64,000 nt of DNA, taken from contig NZ_JBEPTK010000004.1 in assembly GCF_040549485.1 (NCBI RefSeq), positions 186,001 through 250,000 of the forward strand, written 5' to 3'. Of this stretch, positions 55,039 to 64,000 are shown in pieces (position 1 is the stretch's first letter; every line of letters begins with the position of its first letter). The stretch is from Constrictibacter sp. MBR-5. Lineage in GTDB: Bacteria > Pseudomonadota > Alphaproteobacteria > JAJUGE01. Below the pieces are notes generated by a model. That model searched no databases. It saw only the letters and a program-made list of their open reading frames with translations, and was not told where the DNA came from. The position numbers and the translations under genes are program-made.

Positions 55039-55518
55039 ATGGAGCGATTTGCCGACGCGGAGGCGCTCGGCGCCCCGACGAACGTTGCGGTGATCCGTCA
55101 CCCGCTGCACCCGATGATGGCGAATTTCCCGATCGCGTTCCTGCTGACGGTCATCGCGAGCGATCTCGCCTTCCTGTATTTCGGCGATCCGTTCTGGGCG
55201 CGCCTGTCCCTCTGGCTGGTAGGCGCCGGGACGGTCATGGGCGTCGCCGCCGGCGTGGCAGGCACGGTGGAACTCCTGTCGGTGAAGCGCATCCGACGCA
55301 GGACGGCAAGCTGGAGCCACTTCGTCTCGGCGGTCATGCTGCTCTCCGCCTCCGCCGCCAACTGGGGCTGGCGGATCGGTGCGCCCGAGGAGGCGATCCT
55401 GCCATGGGGCATCGTGCTGTCGGCGATGTGCTTCATGCTCGTCGGGATGGCGGGGTGGCTGGGCGGCGTTCTGGTCTTCGAGCACCGGGTCGGCGTGCTC
55501 GAGGAGGAAGAGGCATAG
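55039..55518 (+). CDS. DUF2231 membrane protein
   Basis: 159-residue protein with four hydrophobic helices and the DUF2231 signature IRHPLHPMMANFPIAFLLTVI. The conserved histidines HPLHP are typical of heme- or quinone-near membrane proteins, but the role is unknown. GGGAGCGG precedes the ATG. It is divergent from coxB with only 56 nt between, and the CopD-like gene converges on it with 11 nt. Confidence 0.88.
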   Translation: MERFADAEALGAPTNVAVIRHPLHPMMANFPIAFLLTVIASDLAFLYFGDPFWARLSLWLVGAGTVMGVAAGVAGTVELLSVKRIRRRTASWSHFVSAVMLLSASAANWGWRIGAPEEAILPWGIVLSAMCFMLVGMAGWLGGVLVFEHRVGVLEEEEA

Positions 55519-55529
55519 GTTCGAGCCGC

Positions 55530-55955
55530 TCACAGCGGCTTCGCCAGGACGAGGAACAGCACCGTCGGAATGAGGATCAGCGGCACCGCGAGCAGCGACC
55601 GATGCGTCCCTGCCGCCCACGCGCGCGGATGATCGTGCAGCATCACCACGATGCGCCCGCAGACGACGTGGAAGAACACCATCATCGCCACGACGCCCAG
55701 CTTCAGCACCAGCCAGCCGGCATAGGAGCCCGTCGGATGGATGAGCAGCGTTCCCGCGATGATCGCGATCACCGCCGCCGGCGATGCGATGGCGATGAAG
55801 GTGAAGCGCGCCATCGCCCGGTGGCGCAGCATGCCGCGCGGGTCGCGCAGGTCCGGAAAGCCCGCATAGAGCGCCGGCAGCGCGAACAGACATGCGCACC
55901 AGACGATCAGCGCGGCGATGTGAACGGTCTTGAGCCATGGTATCAGCGCCGCCAT
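55530..55955 (-). CDS. CopD-like integral membrane protein
   Basis: 141-residue protein with four helices. It starts MAALIPWLKTVHIAALIVW and includes LPALYAGF, RFTFIAIASPAAVIAII, GWLVLKLGVVAMMVFFHVV and MLHDHPRAWA. The conserved histidine in TVHIAALIVW and the lysine in LKLG are shared by CopD and HemJ-type proteins. It could help copper supply to the oxidase nearby or be a HemJ-like protoporphyrinogen oxidase; I cannot choose. Divergent from cobC. Confidence 0.8.
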   Translation of the reverse strand: MAALIPWLKTVHIAALIVWCACLFALPALYAGFPDLRDPRGMLRHRAMARFTFIAIASPAAVIAIIAGTLLIHPTGSYAGWLVLKLGVVAMMVFFHVVCGRIVVMLHDHPRAWAAGTHRSLLAVPLILIPTVLFLVLAKPL

Positions 55956-56115
55956 TCCAGGCCGTACCCGCGTGAAGGGAACCGGCGCCGGACGGCGCCT
56001 CTCCTGGGAACGCGCTCGCTGCCGATCGGTTCGCCGATCCGACCATGCCTCCCGTGCTAGCGTGCCGAGCGAGGCCCGCCCGGCAGGACGGGCCGGCCCC
56101 CGACCACGAGCCCGC

Positions 56116-57111
56116 ATGAACGGACCCATCCCGCACGGCGGCGACCTCACCGCCGCCCGCGCCCGCTTCCCCGGCCGGAGCGACTGGCTGGACCTGTCGA
56201 CCGGCATCAATCCATGGCCCTACCCCCTGCCCCGGCTGGACGCCGCCGCGTGGACACGCCTGCCGGACGCCGGACGGACAGCCGACACCGAGCAGGCCGC
56301 CGACGCCTTCTACGGCGCGCCGCCCGGCAGCGCCCTCGCCGTGCCCGGCACCCAGGCCGCCCTGCAGCTGCTGCCGGCGCTGCGGCCGCCCAGCCGCATG
56401 GCGGTGGTCGGCTTCACCTATCAGGAACACGCCCGCTGCTGGCGGCGCGCCGGCCATGCCGTAACGGAGACGCCGTCGCTGGCGGAAGCCGTCGCCGCGG
56501 CGGACGTCGTCGTGGCGGTCAATCCGAACAATCCCGACGGCACCGGTCTGGATCCGTCCGACCTGCTGCGGGCCCGCGCCGCGCTCGCCGCCCGCGGCGG
56601 CTGGCTGGTGGTCGACGAGGCGTTCGGCGAGACCCGGCCCGAACTCGGCGTGGCCGGCGCCTGCGGCGCGCCAGGGCTGATCGTCCTCCGCTCCTTCGGC
56701 AAGTTCTTCGGCCACGCCGGCATCCGCCTCGGATTCGTCCTGGCGGATGCAGACACGCAGGCAGGCTTGCGCGACGCCCTCGGCCCGTGGGCCGTCTCCG
56801 GCCCGGCGCTGGAACTGGGCCGGATCGCCCTCGCCGACCGCCCCTGGGCCACCGGCACGCGCCTTCGGCTGCGTGCCGCGGCCGACCGGCTCGCCGGCCT
56901 GCTGTCGGCAACGGGCCTGCGCGTCGTGGGCGGTACGCCGCTCTTCGTCCTCGCCGCGACCGAAGACGCGGCTGGACTGCACGAACGCCTCATGCAGCAC
57001 GGCATCATGGTCCGCCGCTTCGACGAGCGGCCGCACTGGCTCCGCTTCGGCCTGCCGCCGGATGCCGATGCCGAACAGCGGCTGCGCGCCTGCCTCGCCG
57101 CCTACGCGTGA
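56116..57111 (+). CDS. cobC: Threonine-phosphate decarboxylase (CobC/CobD)
   Basis: 331-residue fold-type I PLP enzyme making (R)-1-amino-2-propanol phosphate for the cobalamin loop. The PLP lysine lies in LRSFGKFFGHAGIRLGF; VVAVNPNNPDGTGL and GGWLVVDEAFGE are the Asn/Asp cofactor contacts. The N-terminus PHGGDLTAARARFPG and DLSTGINPWPYP match CobC/CobD. It has no other cob gene beside it and no clear cobalamin riboswitch upstream. It converges on the ABC ATPase gene with 4 nt between. Confidence 0.9.
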   Translation: MNGPIPHGGDLTAARARFPGRSDWLDLSTGINPWPYPLPRLDAAAWTRLPDAGRTADTEQAADAFYGAPPGSALAVPGTQAALQLLPALRPPSRMAVVGFTYQEHARCWRRAGHAVTETPSLAEAVAAADVVVAVNPNNPDGTGLDPSDLLRARAALAARGGWLVVDEAFGETRPELGVAGACGAPGLIVLRSFGKFFGHAGIRLGFVLADADTQAGLRDALGPWAVSGPALELGRIALADRPWATGTRLRLRAAADRLAGLLSATGLRVVGGTPLFVLAATEDAAGLHERLMQHGIMVRRFDERPHWLRFGLPPDADAEQRLRACLAAYA

Positions 57112-57115
57112 GGGG

Positions 57116-58102
57116 TCAGGGCGCCTCTGCCGAAGCCGGCTGCCGATCGTAGAGCCAGCAGGAGGCGACGCTGGCACCGCCCGTCGCCATCAGGTCCGGC
57201 CGCTTGACCCGGCACCGGTCGAAGGCATGCGGGCAGCGCGGGTTGAAGGCGCAGCCCGGCGGGATCGCGTTGAGGCGCGGCATCGACCCCTCGATCTGCG
57301 CCAGCCGCTCGACATCGTGCGTCAGCGTCGGGATCGAGGCCATAAGGCCGACCGTATAGGGGTGCTTCGGCGCCTTGATGACGTCGCGCACCGGCCCGAT
57401 CTCGGCGACCCGGCCGGCATACATCACCGCCACCCGATCCGCCGTCTCGGCGATCACGCCCATGTCGTGGGTCACCAGCATGACCGCCGTGCCGTGGTCG
57501 CGGCAGAGCCGCTTCAGCAGGGCGATGATCTGCGCCTGGATCGACACGTCGAGCGCCGTCGTCGGCTCGTCGGCGATGACCAGCCGCGGATTGACGCAGA
57601 GTGCCAGCGCGATCACGACGCGCTGGCGCATGCCGCCGGAGAACTGGTGCGGATAGTTGTCGATGCGGCTCTGCGGCGACGGGATGCCGACCTCGCCAAG
57701 CATCTCGATGGCGCGCTTGCGCGCCGCCGCCGCCGACAGGTCGGTGTGGGTCTGGATCGTCTCGATCAGCTGCTCGCCGATCGAGTAGAGCGGGTTGAGG
57801 CTGGTCAGCGGGTCCTGGAAGATGGCGCCGATCTGCTTGCCGCGGATCCGGCGCAGTTCCTCGTAGGGCAGGTTGTCGATCCGCCGGCCCTCGAAGCGGA
57901 TCTCCCCGCCGGCGATGCGGCCCGGCGGCTCCAGCAGGCCGATGATCGACATGCCGGTCAGCGACTTGCCCGCGCCCGATTCGCCGACGACGCCCAGCAC
58001 CTCGCCTTCGTCGATCGAAAAGGAGACGTCGTCGACCGCCGTCAGCAGGCCGCGCCGCGTCGGGAACTCGATCCGCAGGTGGGAGACGTCGAGCAGCGGC
58101 AT
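57116..58102 (-). CDS. Dipeptide-type ABC transporter ATPase (DppD-like)
   Basis: 328-residue ATPase of the Opp/Dpp family. Walker A GESGAGKSLTGMS, signature FSGGMRQRVVIALAL, Walker B LVIADEPTTALDVSIQ, and the C-terminal oligopeptide-family extension with cysteines (CAFNPRCPHAFDRC and a later CWL), which in such ATPases bind an Fe-S cluster. Its ATG overlaps the permease stop by 1 nt. A second ATPase (DppF-like), usual in this family, is not found. Confidence 0.94.
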   Translation of the reverse strand: MPLLDVSHLRIEFPTRRGLLTAVDDVSFSIDEGEVLGVVGESGAGKSLTGMSIIGLLEPPGRIAGGEIRFEGRRIDNLPYEELRRIRGKQIGAIFQDPLTSLNPLYSIGEQLIETIQTHTDLSAAAARKRAIEMLGEVGIPSPQSRIDNYPHQFSGGMRQRVVIALALCVNPRLVIADEPTTALDVSIQAQIIALLKRLCRDHGTAVMLVTHDMGVIAETADRVAVMYAGRVAEIGPVRDVIKAPKHPYTVGLMASIPTLTHDVERLAQIEGSMPRLNAIPPGCAFNPRCPHAFDRCRVKRPDLMATGGASVASCWLYDRQPASAEAP

Positions 58103-59070
58103 CAGCGGAGCTTCGGGTTGAGGGCGTCGCGCAGCCAGTCGCCCAGCAGGTTGACCGACAGCACGAGCAGGACCAGGGCGAGCGCCGGGAACAGCGTGAT
58201 CCACCACTCGCCGGAGAAGAGAAAGTCGTTGCCGACGCGGATCAGCGTGCCGAGCGATGGCGTTGTCGGCGGCACGCCGACGCCCAGGAAGGAGAGTGTC
58301 GCCTCGGCGATGATCGCGAGCGCCAGCCCGATCGTCGCCAGCACCAGCACCGGCCCCATCACGTTCGGCAGGACGTGGCGAAACATGATGACCATCGGGT
58401 GGACGCCGATCACCTGTGCCGCCGCCACATATTCGCGGTTCTTCTCGACCATCGTGGCGCTGCGCGTGACGCGCGCGAACTGCGGCCAGTCGGAGATGCC
58501 GATGGCGAAGATCAGGACGTAGATCGCCAGGTCGTCCACCGCATAGGACGGCAGTGCGGCACGCGCCGCGCCGTTGACCATCAGCGCCACCAGGATACCC
58601 GGAATCGTCAGCTGCACGTCGGCGGCACGCATCACCATCGTCTCGAAGAAGCCGCCGACATAGCCGGCGATCACGCCGAGCCCGACCCCCAGCACCACCG
58701 CGAACAGGATGGCGGCGAAGCCCACGACCAGCGAGATGCGCGTGCCGTACATGATGGCCGACAGCAGGTCCCTGCCCTGGTCGTCGGTGCCGAGCGCGAA
58801 CGTCGCCTGCCCTTCCGCCGTCCAGGCCGGCGGCGTGAAGGCGTCCATCAGGTTGAGTGTCGCCGGATTGAACGGGTCGTGCGGCGCCACCCACTGCGCC
58901 AGCCCGGCGCCGAGGAAATAGGTCACCGTGATCAGCGCGGCGATCACCACCAGCGGCGAGCGCCGGAAGCTGTAGAACAGGTCGCTGCCGAAGAGGCGCG
59001 CCAGGCGGCCGGGACGACCAGCGGTCACGGGTGCGCCGCCATCGCCGGGGTCGGAGCCGGAAGCCGCCAT
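58102..59070 (-). CDS. Dipeptide-type ABC permease (DppC-like)
   Basis: 322-residue inner-membrane permease. The EAA loop region is EYVAAAQVIGVHPMVIMFRHVLPNV; GTDDQGRDLLSAIMYGTRISL is the DppC signature. An unusually charged, glycine-rich N-terminus of about 30 residues precedes the first helix. It lies 1 nt after the DppB-like gene. Confidence 0.94.
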   Translation of the reverse strand: MAASGSDPGDGGAPVTAGRPGRLARLFGSDLFYSFRRSPLVVIAALITVTYFLGAGLAQWVAPHDPFNPATLNLMDAFTPPAWTAEGQATFALGTDDQGRDLLSAIMYGTRISLVVGFAAILFAVVLGVGLGVIAGYVGGFFETMVMRAADVQLTIPGILVALMVNGAARAALPSYAVDDLAIYVLIFAIGISDWPQFARVTRSATMVEKNREYVAAAQVIGVHPMVIMFRHVLPNVMGPVLVLATIGLALAIIAEATLSFLGVGVPPTTPSLGTLIRVGNDFLFSGEWWITLFPALALVLLVLSVNLLGDWLRDALNPKLR

Positions 59071-59071
59071 C

Positions 59072-60052
59072 TCAGCGCCCCCGCCCGACGGTGGCGCGCA
59101 GGCGCGGGTCGATCGCGTAGTAGGCGAGGTCGACGATCATGTTGATCGAGACGAACACGACGGCGACCAGCGACAGATAGGCCGCCATGACGGGAATGTC
59201 GGCGAACTGGACCGCCTGGATGAACAGGAAGCCCATCCCCGGCCACTGGAACACCGTCTCGGTGATGATCGAGAAGGCGATCAGCGAGCCGATGTTCAGG
59301 CCGGCGATGGTGATCACCGGCACCAGCGTGTTGCGCAGCGCATGGCCGAAATTGATCGCCCGGTTGGAGAGGCCGCGGGCGCGCGCGAACTTGATGAAGT
59401 CGGTGCGCATGACCTCCAGCATCTCGGTGCGCACGAGGCGCAGGATCAGCGTCATCTGGAACAGGCTGAGCGTAATGGCGGGCATGATGATCGCCTGCCA
59501 GCCGCTTGCGGTCAGGAAGCCGGTCGACCAGCCGCCGATGTTCACGGTCTCGCCCCGCCCGAAGGATGGCAGCCAGCCCAGCAACACGGAAAAGACGTAG
59601 ATCAGGCAGATGCCGATGACGAAGGTCGGCAGCGACACGCCGATCAGCGACACCGTCAGGATCACGCGGCTCAGCCAGTGCGACCGCTTGATGCCTGTGA
59701 AGACGCCCAGGCCTATGCCGATGCTCAGCGCCAGGACGGCCGACGCCGCCACCAGTTCGAGGGTGGCCGGCATCCGCTCGACGATCAGCGTCCCGACCCG
59801 GCGCTGCAGCCTGAGCGACATGCCGAAATCGCCCTGGACCGCATTCAGGACGTAATGGGCGAAGCGGACGATCAGCGGATCGTTGAGCCCGAGCGCCTCG
59901 CGCATCTCCTCCCGGTCGGCGATCGAAGCGTCCTGCCCGACCATGTTGTTGACCGGGTCGCCGACGAAGTTGAACAGCAGGAACGAGAGGAACGCCACGA
60001 CCAGGACGACGACGACCGCCTGGATGAGCCGCCTGATGACGAATGCCAGCAT
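59072..60052 (-). CDS. Dipeptide-type ABC permease (DppB-like)
   Basis: 326-residue permease starting MLAFVIRRLIQAVVVVLVV. Conserved Dpp blocks are LGLNDPLIVRFAHYVLNAVQGDFG, RTDFIKFARARGLSNRAI with the EAA loop, and FQWPGMGFLFIQAVQFADIPVM. Next to the DppC-like gene in the same operon as the binding protein, which lies 95 nt upstream. Confidence 0.94.
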   Translation of the reverse strand: MLAFVIRRLIQAVVVVLVVAFLSFLLFNFVGDPVNNMVGQDASIADREEMREALGLNDPLIVRFAHYVLNAVQGDFGMSLRLQRRVGTLIVERMPATLELVAASAVLALSIGIGLGVFTGIKRSHWLSRVILTVSLIGVSLPTFVIGICLIYVFSVLLGWLPSFGRGETVNIGGWSTGFLTASGWQAIIMPAITLSLFQMTLILRLVRTEMLEVMRTDFIKFARARGLSNRAINFGHALRNTLVPVITIAGLNIGSLIAFSIITETVFQWPGMGFLFIQAVQFADIPVMAAYLSLVAVVFVSINMIVDLAYYAIDPRLRATVGRGR

Positions 60053-60075
60053 CGCTTTCGCCTAGCGGCAGCCGT

Positions 60076-60099
60076 ACGGGCGGGCCGAAGCCCGCCCGT
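60076..60099 (-). other. Hairpin between the binding-protein and permease genes
   Basis: A perfect 10-bp stem: ACGGGCGGGC (60076-60085) with GCCCGCCCGT (60090-60099) around CGAA. It sits 48 nt after the binding-protein stop on the minus strand, with no T run. It probably stabilises the binding-protein mRNA or lowers read-through into the permeases. Confidence 0.6.
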
Positions 60100-60147
60100 G
60101 TCGCCCGTCTCCACGGAGATGCACGAACCCGCTCGCCGCCATCCGTC

Positions 60148-61713
60148 CTACTTCATCACCGCATAGCGGAACTGCGGCTGGTCGTTCGCGATGATCGGCA
60201 GGTCGAGATTCTCCCGCATCGCCCACGAGATCACCTGGTGATGCAGGGGCAGGTAGACATTGTCTTCCTTCAGGATCTTCCAGACCTCGGCGATCATCGC
60301 GTCACGCTTCTCCGGGTCGATCTCGATCTCCATCGCCTCGGTCAGCTCGTCCACCCGCGGGTTGGAATAGCCCGTCGCGTTCCAGGTGCCCTTCGTGTGC
60401 GCCAGGAAGCTGAACACATAATGCGAGTCGAGCGTCGTGACGCCCCAGCCGAGCATGTACATGTCGGTCTCGCGCTTGGCGAGCTTCGGGAAGTGCAGGC
60501 TCTTCGGCTGCGCGTCCAGGTTCACCTTCACGCCGATGCGGGCCAGCATGCCGACCGCGGCCTGGCAGATAGCCTCGTCGTTGATGTAGCGGTCGTTCGG
60601 GCAGTCGAGCTTGACCGTGAAGCCGTTCGGATAGCCGGCCTCCGCCAGCAGCTTCTTCGCCCCGTCGACGTCGTAGGGCAGGCGCTGGTCGAGTTCCTTG
60701 GTCCAGCCGCGCACGAAGGGTGCGGCGATGATGCCGGCCGGCTCCGCGTCGCCGCGCATGACCTTCTGGCCGATGGCCTTGATGTCGATCGCCTGGTACA
60801 TCGCCCGGCGCACCTTCGGATCGGCCAGCGGGTTCTTGCCCTTCACGTCCGACGAGCCGAGCTCGGCCGCGCCGACGTTCAGGCCGAAGAAGATCGACCG
60901 GTTCTGCGGCGTCTTCAGCACCTTGAGGCCGGCGGTGCGCTTGACGCGCTCCAGGTCCTGGAGCGGCGGGTCGAGCACGAACTCCAGTTCGCCCGACAGC
61001 AGGGCCGCGACGCGCGTCGCCGCGTTGGCGATCGGCGTGTAGACGACCTCGTCGACGTTGCCGTGATTCTTGACGCCCCACCAGTCCTCGTTCTTCACCA
61101 GGATGGTGCGGACGTCCGGCTCGCGCAACTGCAGCTTGAACGGCCCGGTGCCGTTCGTGTTGCGGATCGCGTAGGTCTCCTGCTTGTTCTTGTAGTCCTG
61201 GACCTCGACGACGTCGTGCTTCTCCGACCACTCCTTCGACATCATCGCGATGGTCAGGAGCTGGTTCGGCAGGATCGGGTTCGGCCCGGTCGTGATCAGG
61301 TGGACCGTGTGGTCGTCGATCTTCTTGACTTCCTTGATGCTGCCGATCTGGTCCTTGAAGTCGGAATTCTTCGACTGCGCCCGCTTGATGCTGAAGATCA
61401 CGTCGTCGGCGTCGAACGTGTCGCCGTCGTGAAACTTCACGCCCTCGCGCAGCTTGAATTCCCAGACCGTCGGCTCGAGCACCTTCCAGCTGGTCGCCAG
61501 GGCCGGCTCGGGCTTCAGCTCCCTGTCGCTCCGGACGAGCGGCTCCATGATGTTCAGGTTCATGGCGATGGTCGGGCTCTCGTTCTGCGCATGCGGGTCC
61601 AGCGTCAGCGCATCCCCCTGGCTGGCCCAGCGCAGGGTGTTCTTCGCATAGGCGGGACTGACGGCCAGCGCCAATGCGACGGCGGCCCCGCCAAGCAGCG
61701 ATGTCAGCTTCAT
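60148..61713 (-). CDS. Dipeptide-type ABC substrate-binding protein
   Basis: 521-residue SBP family 5 protein. The ATG at 61713 follows GGAGGAG and begins a signal peptide (MKLTSLLGGAAVALA, cleavage after AYA). The family signature is REGVKFHDGDTFDADDVIFSI (about residues 92-112), plus RRAMYQAIDIKAIGQKVMRG and NPRVDELTEAMEIEIDPEKR. Substrates of such proteins include peptides, nickel and other small molecules; none is indicated here. First gene of the transporter operon. Confidence 0.94.
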   Translation of the reverse strand: MKLTSLLGGAAVALALAVSPAYAKNTLRWASQGDALTLDPHAQNESPTIAMNLNIMEPLVRSDRELKPEPALATSWKVLEPTVWEFKLREGVKFHDGDTFDADDVIFSIKRAQSKNSDFKDQIGSIKEVKKIDDHTVHLITTGPNPILPNQLLTIAMMSKEWSEKHDVVEVQDYKNKQETYAIRNTNGTGPFKLQLREPDVRTILVKNEDWWGVKNHGNVDEVVYTPIANAATRVAALLSGELEFVLDPPLQDLERVKRTAGLKVLKTPQNRSIFFGLNVGAAELGSSDVKGKNPLADPKVRRAMYQAIDIKAIGQKVMRGDAEPAGIIAAPFVRGWTKELDQRLPYDVDGAKKLLAEAGYPNGFTVKLDCPNDRYINDEAICQAAVGMLARIGVKVNLDAQPKSLHFPKLAKRETDMYMLGWGVTTLDSHYVFSFLAHTKGTWNATGYSNPRVDELTEAMEIEIDPEKRDAMIAEVWKILKEDNVYLPLHHQVISWAMRENLDLPIIANDQPQFRYAVMK

Positions 61714-61928
61714 GTCTCGCTCCTCCACCCGGCTGGCACGGGTCGCGTACCCGACCGGCCACCCCTGTCTACACGTCGCCATACTGTAACGGCCGGCGCC
61801 CCGCGGGGCCAGCGTTTCCAAGGCATCGAACGCTTGCGACCCTCTGTGGAACGCTCCATTCTCGCGCCAATACAGGGCGGCCGACGGCATGCGGGCGCAT
61901 GCGGAACGGCGCAACGGGAGGAGTGAAC

Positions 61929-63566
61929 ATGCGTGGGTTGATCATGGACGTGCCGCTGCTGATCTCGTCGCTGATCGAGCATGCGGCGCGGAATCATGGC
62001 GATACCGAGATCGTCAGCCGCACCGTCGAAGGTCCGATCCACCGATACACCTATACCGATGCGCACCGGCGCGTGAAGCAGCTGGCCAACGCGCTCACCG
62101 CGCTCGGCGTCAAGTCCGGCGACCGGGTCGGCACGCTCGCATGGAACACCTACCGTCACTACGAGATCTATTTCGCCGTGCCCGGCATGGGCGCCGTCTG
62201 TCACACGATCAATCCCCGCCTCTTCCCGGATCAGCTGGAATACATCGTCAACCACGCCTCCGACCGCTTCCTGTTCGTCGACCTCAACCTGCTGCCGATC
62301 GCCGAGAAGTTCGCCCCCGCCGCGCCGAAGCTCGAGGGCGTCGTGGTGATGACCGACCGCGCCCACATGCCGAAGAGCGACGTGATCGGGAACCTCATCT
62401 GCTACGAGGACCTGATCGACGGCCATTCCGACATCTACGAATGGCCCGTGTTCGACGAGCACAACGCCTCGTCCCTCTGCTACACCTCGGGTACCACCGG
62501 CAATCCGAAGGGCGTGCTGTTCTCGCACCGCGCCAACGTCATCCACTCCTTCGCCGCGTCGATGCCGGACGCGATGAACATCTCGGCGCGCGACGTCGTC
62601 ATGCCGATCGTGCCGATGTTCCACGTCAACGCCTGGGGTATTCCCTATGTGACGACGATGACCGGCGCGAAGCAGGTGCTGCCCGGCCCGAAGATGGACG
62701 GCGCCAGCATCCACGAACTGCTTGAGGGCGAGGGCGTCACCTTCACCGCCGCCGTCCCCACGATCTGGCTGCTTCTGCTCGCCTTCATGCGCGAGCAGAA
62801 AAAGGGCCTGTCGACGCTGAAGAGCGTCATCATCGGCGGCTCCGCCTGCCCGCGCTCGATGATGGAGGCGTTCGGCGAGGAATACGGCGCCACGGTCCGC
62901 CACGCCTGGGGCATGACCGAGATGTCGCCGCTGGGCACGATCAACACGCCGCTCGGCAAGCATGCCGGCCTGTCGAAGAAGGAGATGTACGACCTCGCGG
63001 AGGGCCAGGGCCGGCCGCTCTACGGCGTCGAGATGAAGATCGTCGACGACGCGGGCAAGGAACTGCCGCGCGACGGCAAGGCGTTCGGCGAACTCCTCGT
63101 GCGCGGTCCCTGGGTCTCCAGCGCCTATTTCGAGGTGGATCATTCGCCGGCGCACGAACGCGAGCCGGGCTGGTTCGCCACCGGCGACGTCTGCACGCTC
63201 GACCAGAACGGCTTCATGCGGATCACCGACCGCTCCAAGGACGTGATCAAGTCGGGCGGCGAGTGGATCAGCTCCATCGACCTGGAGAACATCGCCGTCG
63301 GCCATCCCGAGGTCGCCGAGGCCGCGGTCATCGGCGTACACCACCCCAAATGGGACGAGCGGCCCCTGCTCCTGATCGTGCGCCGCCCGGGCAGCAGCCT
63401 CAGAAAAGACGAAATGCTGCGCTTCTACGACGGTAAGATCGCCAGTTGGTGGCTGCCCGACGACGTCGTGTTCGTCGACGAACTGCCGCACACGGCGACG
63501 GGCAAGCTGCTCAAGACGAAGCTGCGCGACGATTTCCACGACTACGTGCTGCCCACGGCCGGGTAG
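61929..63566 (+). CDS. Fatty-acyl-CoA ligase (AlkK/FadD type)
   Basis: 545-residue adenylate-forming ligase for medium or long-chain fatty acids. It begins [18 protein letters not shown] with GGGAGGAG ahead. Motifs: [75 protein letters not shown]. The lysine that completes the second active-site conformation is in [12 protein letters not shown]. The pattern is closest to AlkK-like ligases. Divergent from the binding-protein gene across 215 nt. Confidence 0.94.
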   Translation: MRGLIMDVPLLISSLIEHAARNHGDTEIVSRTVEGPIHRYTYTDAHRRVKQLANALTALGVKSGDRVGTLAWNTYRHYEIYFAVPGMGAVCHTINPRLFPDQLEYIVNHASDRFLFVDLNLLPIAEKFAPAAPKLEGVVVMTDRAHMPKSDVIGNLICYEDLIDGHSDIYEWPVFDEHNASSLCYTSGTTGNPKGVLFSHRANVIHSFAASMPDAMNISARDVVMPIVPMFHVNAWGIPYVTTMTGAKQVLPGPKMDGASIHELLEGEGVTFTAAVPTIWLLLLAFMREQKKGLSTLKSVIIGGSACPRSMMEAFGEEYGATVRHAWGMTEMSPLGTINTPLGKHAGLSKKEMYDLAEGQGRPLYGVEMKIVDDAGKELPRDGKAFGELLVRGPWVSSAYFEVDHSPAHEREPGWFATGDVCTLDQNGFMRITDRSKDVIKSGGEWISSIDLENIAVGHPEVAEAAVIGVHHPKWDERPLLLIVRRPGSSLRKDEMLRFYDGKIASWWLPDDVVFVDELPHTATGKLLKTKLRDDFHDYVLPTAG

Positions 63567-63593
63567 CCGTCCGACGCATTCAGCAGAGGCGTG

Positions 63594-64000
63594 ATGAAGG
63601 CAGGCTGGCTCTTTTCCCTCGTGGCCCTCGCGGCCTTCGTCCCCCCGCTCGGCGGACCTGCCCGGGCCGCCGACGCCGCCTTCGAGGTGACCGGCGACCG
63701 GCAGGAGAATTTCCGCGCCGCGGTGACCCTCGGGAATCCCGAGGATCGGAAGGTCGGCGACTGGACGCTGGAGATGCGGCTCGACCGCACCGTCGTCCAG
63801 GCGTTCGGCGCCGAGGCCGAGCAGGTCGAGAAGGGCCTGTGGCGCTTCCGGCCGGTCGACTGGACGAAGGAGATCCCGGCGAAGGGCGAAGTCCGCTTCA
63901 CCTTCATCGGCCGCCCCGGCGGCCTCGGCACGGCCCAGCCGGACATGAAGCTCGACGTGACCTACGTCGCCGACACGCCGGTCGCCCAGACGCCCGCGCC
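63594..64000 (+). CDS. Secreted protein with CBM2-like module, 3' end cut by the window
   Basis: The first 135 residues of a longer protein. ATG 63594 (or GTG 63591) follows AGAGGC. A signal peptide (MKAGWLFSLVALAAFVP, cleavage near ARA) leads to a beta-sandwich-like stretch of about 95 residues with the rhythm of a cellulose-binding CBM2: FRAAVTLGNPEDRKVGDWTL, then WRFRPVDWTKEIPAKGEV and FTFIGRPGG. A Thr/Pro-rich linker (PVAQTPAP) begins at the edge, suggesting another domain beyond. The gene starts 27 nt after the ligase stop; enzyme part unseen. Confidence 0.6.
   Translation, partial: MKAGWLFSLVALAAFVPPLGGPARAADAAFEVTGDRQENFRAAVTLGNPEDRKVGDWTLEMRLDRTVVQAFGAEAEQVEKGLWRFRPVDWTKEIPAKGEVRFTFIGRPGGLGTAQPDMKLDVTYVADTPVAQTPA

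Noticed and set aside
55956-56115. Cobalamin riboswitch before cobC
   Set aside because: The gap has a faint GGGAACCGG resemblance, but the conserved B12-box and the surrounding stems of the class are not present.

Overview
The window is high-GC, gene-dense chromosomal DNA of an alphaproteobacterium. Four things suggest this: TRAP and dipeptide-type ABC transporters are abundant; a BigR/Blh sulfide-response locus is present; cobalamin and C-P lyase genes follow alphaproteobacterial layouts; and genes are tightly packed with ATGA overlaps. Gene content fits a metabolically versatile, probably free-living member of the Rhodospirillales or a neighbouring order, but that placement is inference. 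I found no tRNA, rRNA, CRISPR array, prophage or replication origin. One decayed insertion-sequence fragment is present.

Layout. 1-5.7 kb: acyl-CoA ligase (cut by the window edge), LhgO-type FAD oxidoreductase, and a TAXI-type TRAP transporter. 5.8-7.3 kb: a MIDAS-containing VWA-like protein followed by a membrane-anchored J-domain protein. 7.4-11.8 kb: galU and phosphomannomutase/phosphoglucomutase for sugar-nucleotide supply, then small housekeeping-type genes (gamma-glutamylcyclotransferase fold, DUF983, YcgN, YgjP). 11.8-15.8 kb: YcaQ-type DNA glycosylase, then a persulfide-detoxification locus (blh divergent from bigR-rhodanese-TauE) with a clear palindromic operator. 15.8-22 kb: PhoH, an enolase-superfamily dehydratase, a flavin reductase, an unaccompanied form-II CoxL-like molybdopterin subunit, and cysQ. 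22-25.2 kb: two OmpA-type porin paralogues flanking a small exported cysteine protein.

25.5-34.7 kb is the most interesting block. A CHAD protein converges on a phnF-phnM-sixA unit, which is divergent from phnGHIJKL plus a PPOX-type flavoprotein. Together these form a C-P lyase locus for phosphonate use, with a PhnF/HutC-type operator between the two arms and two unexplained coupled genes, one on each arm. 34.7-39 kb: phhB, a small metallopeptidase, two flavin oxidoreductases and a cation diffusion facilitator. 39-47.6 kb: pyruvate kinase and glycerate 2-kinase (tartronate-semialdehyde/glycerate route) preceded by a complete RND efflux cassette. 47.7-51.2 kb: alpha/beta hydrolase, DUF1244, an Fe-S uracil-DNA-glycosylase-like protein, an IS481-type remnant and an unaccompanied DctP. 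51.3-56 kb: a compact cytochrome oxidase operon (coxB, fused subunits I+III, small membrane protein) beside DUF2231 and CopD-like membrane proteins. 56-64 kb: cobC, a dipeptide-type ABC transporter with only one ATPase gene, a fatty-acyl-CoA ligase, and the start of a secreted protein with a CBM2-like module.

Start codons were chosen from ribosome-binding sites, signal peptides and overlaps. Functional names rest on family motifs recognised by eye; no database search was run.
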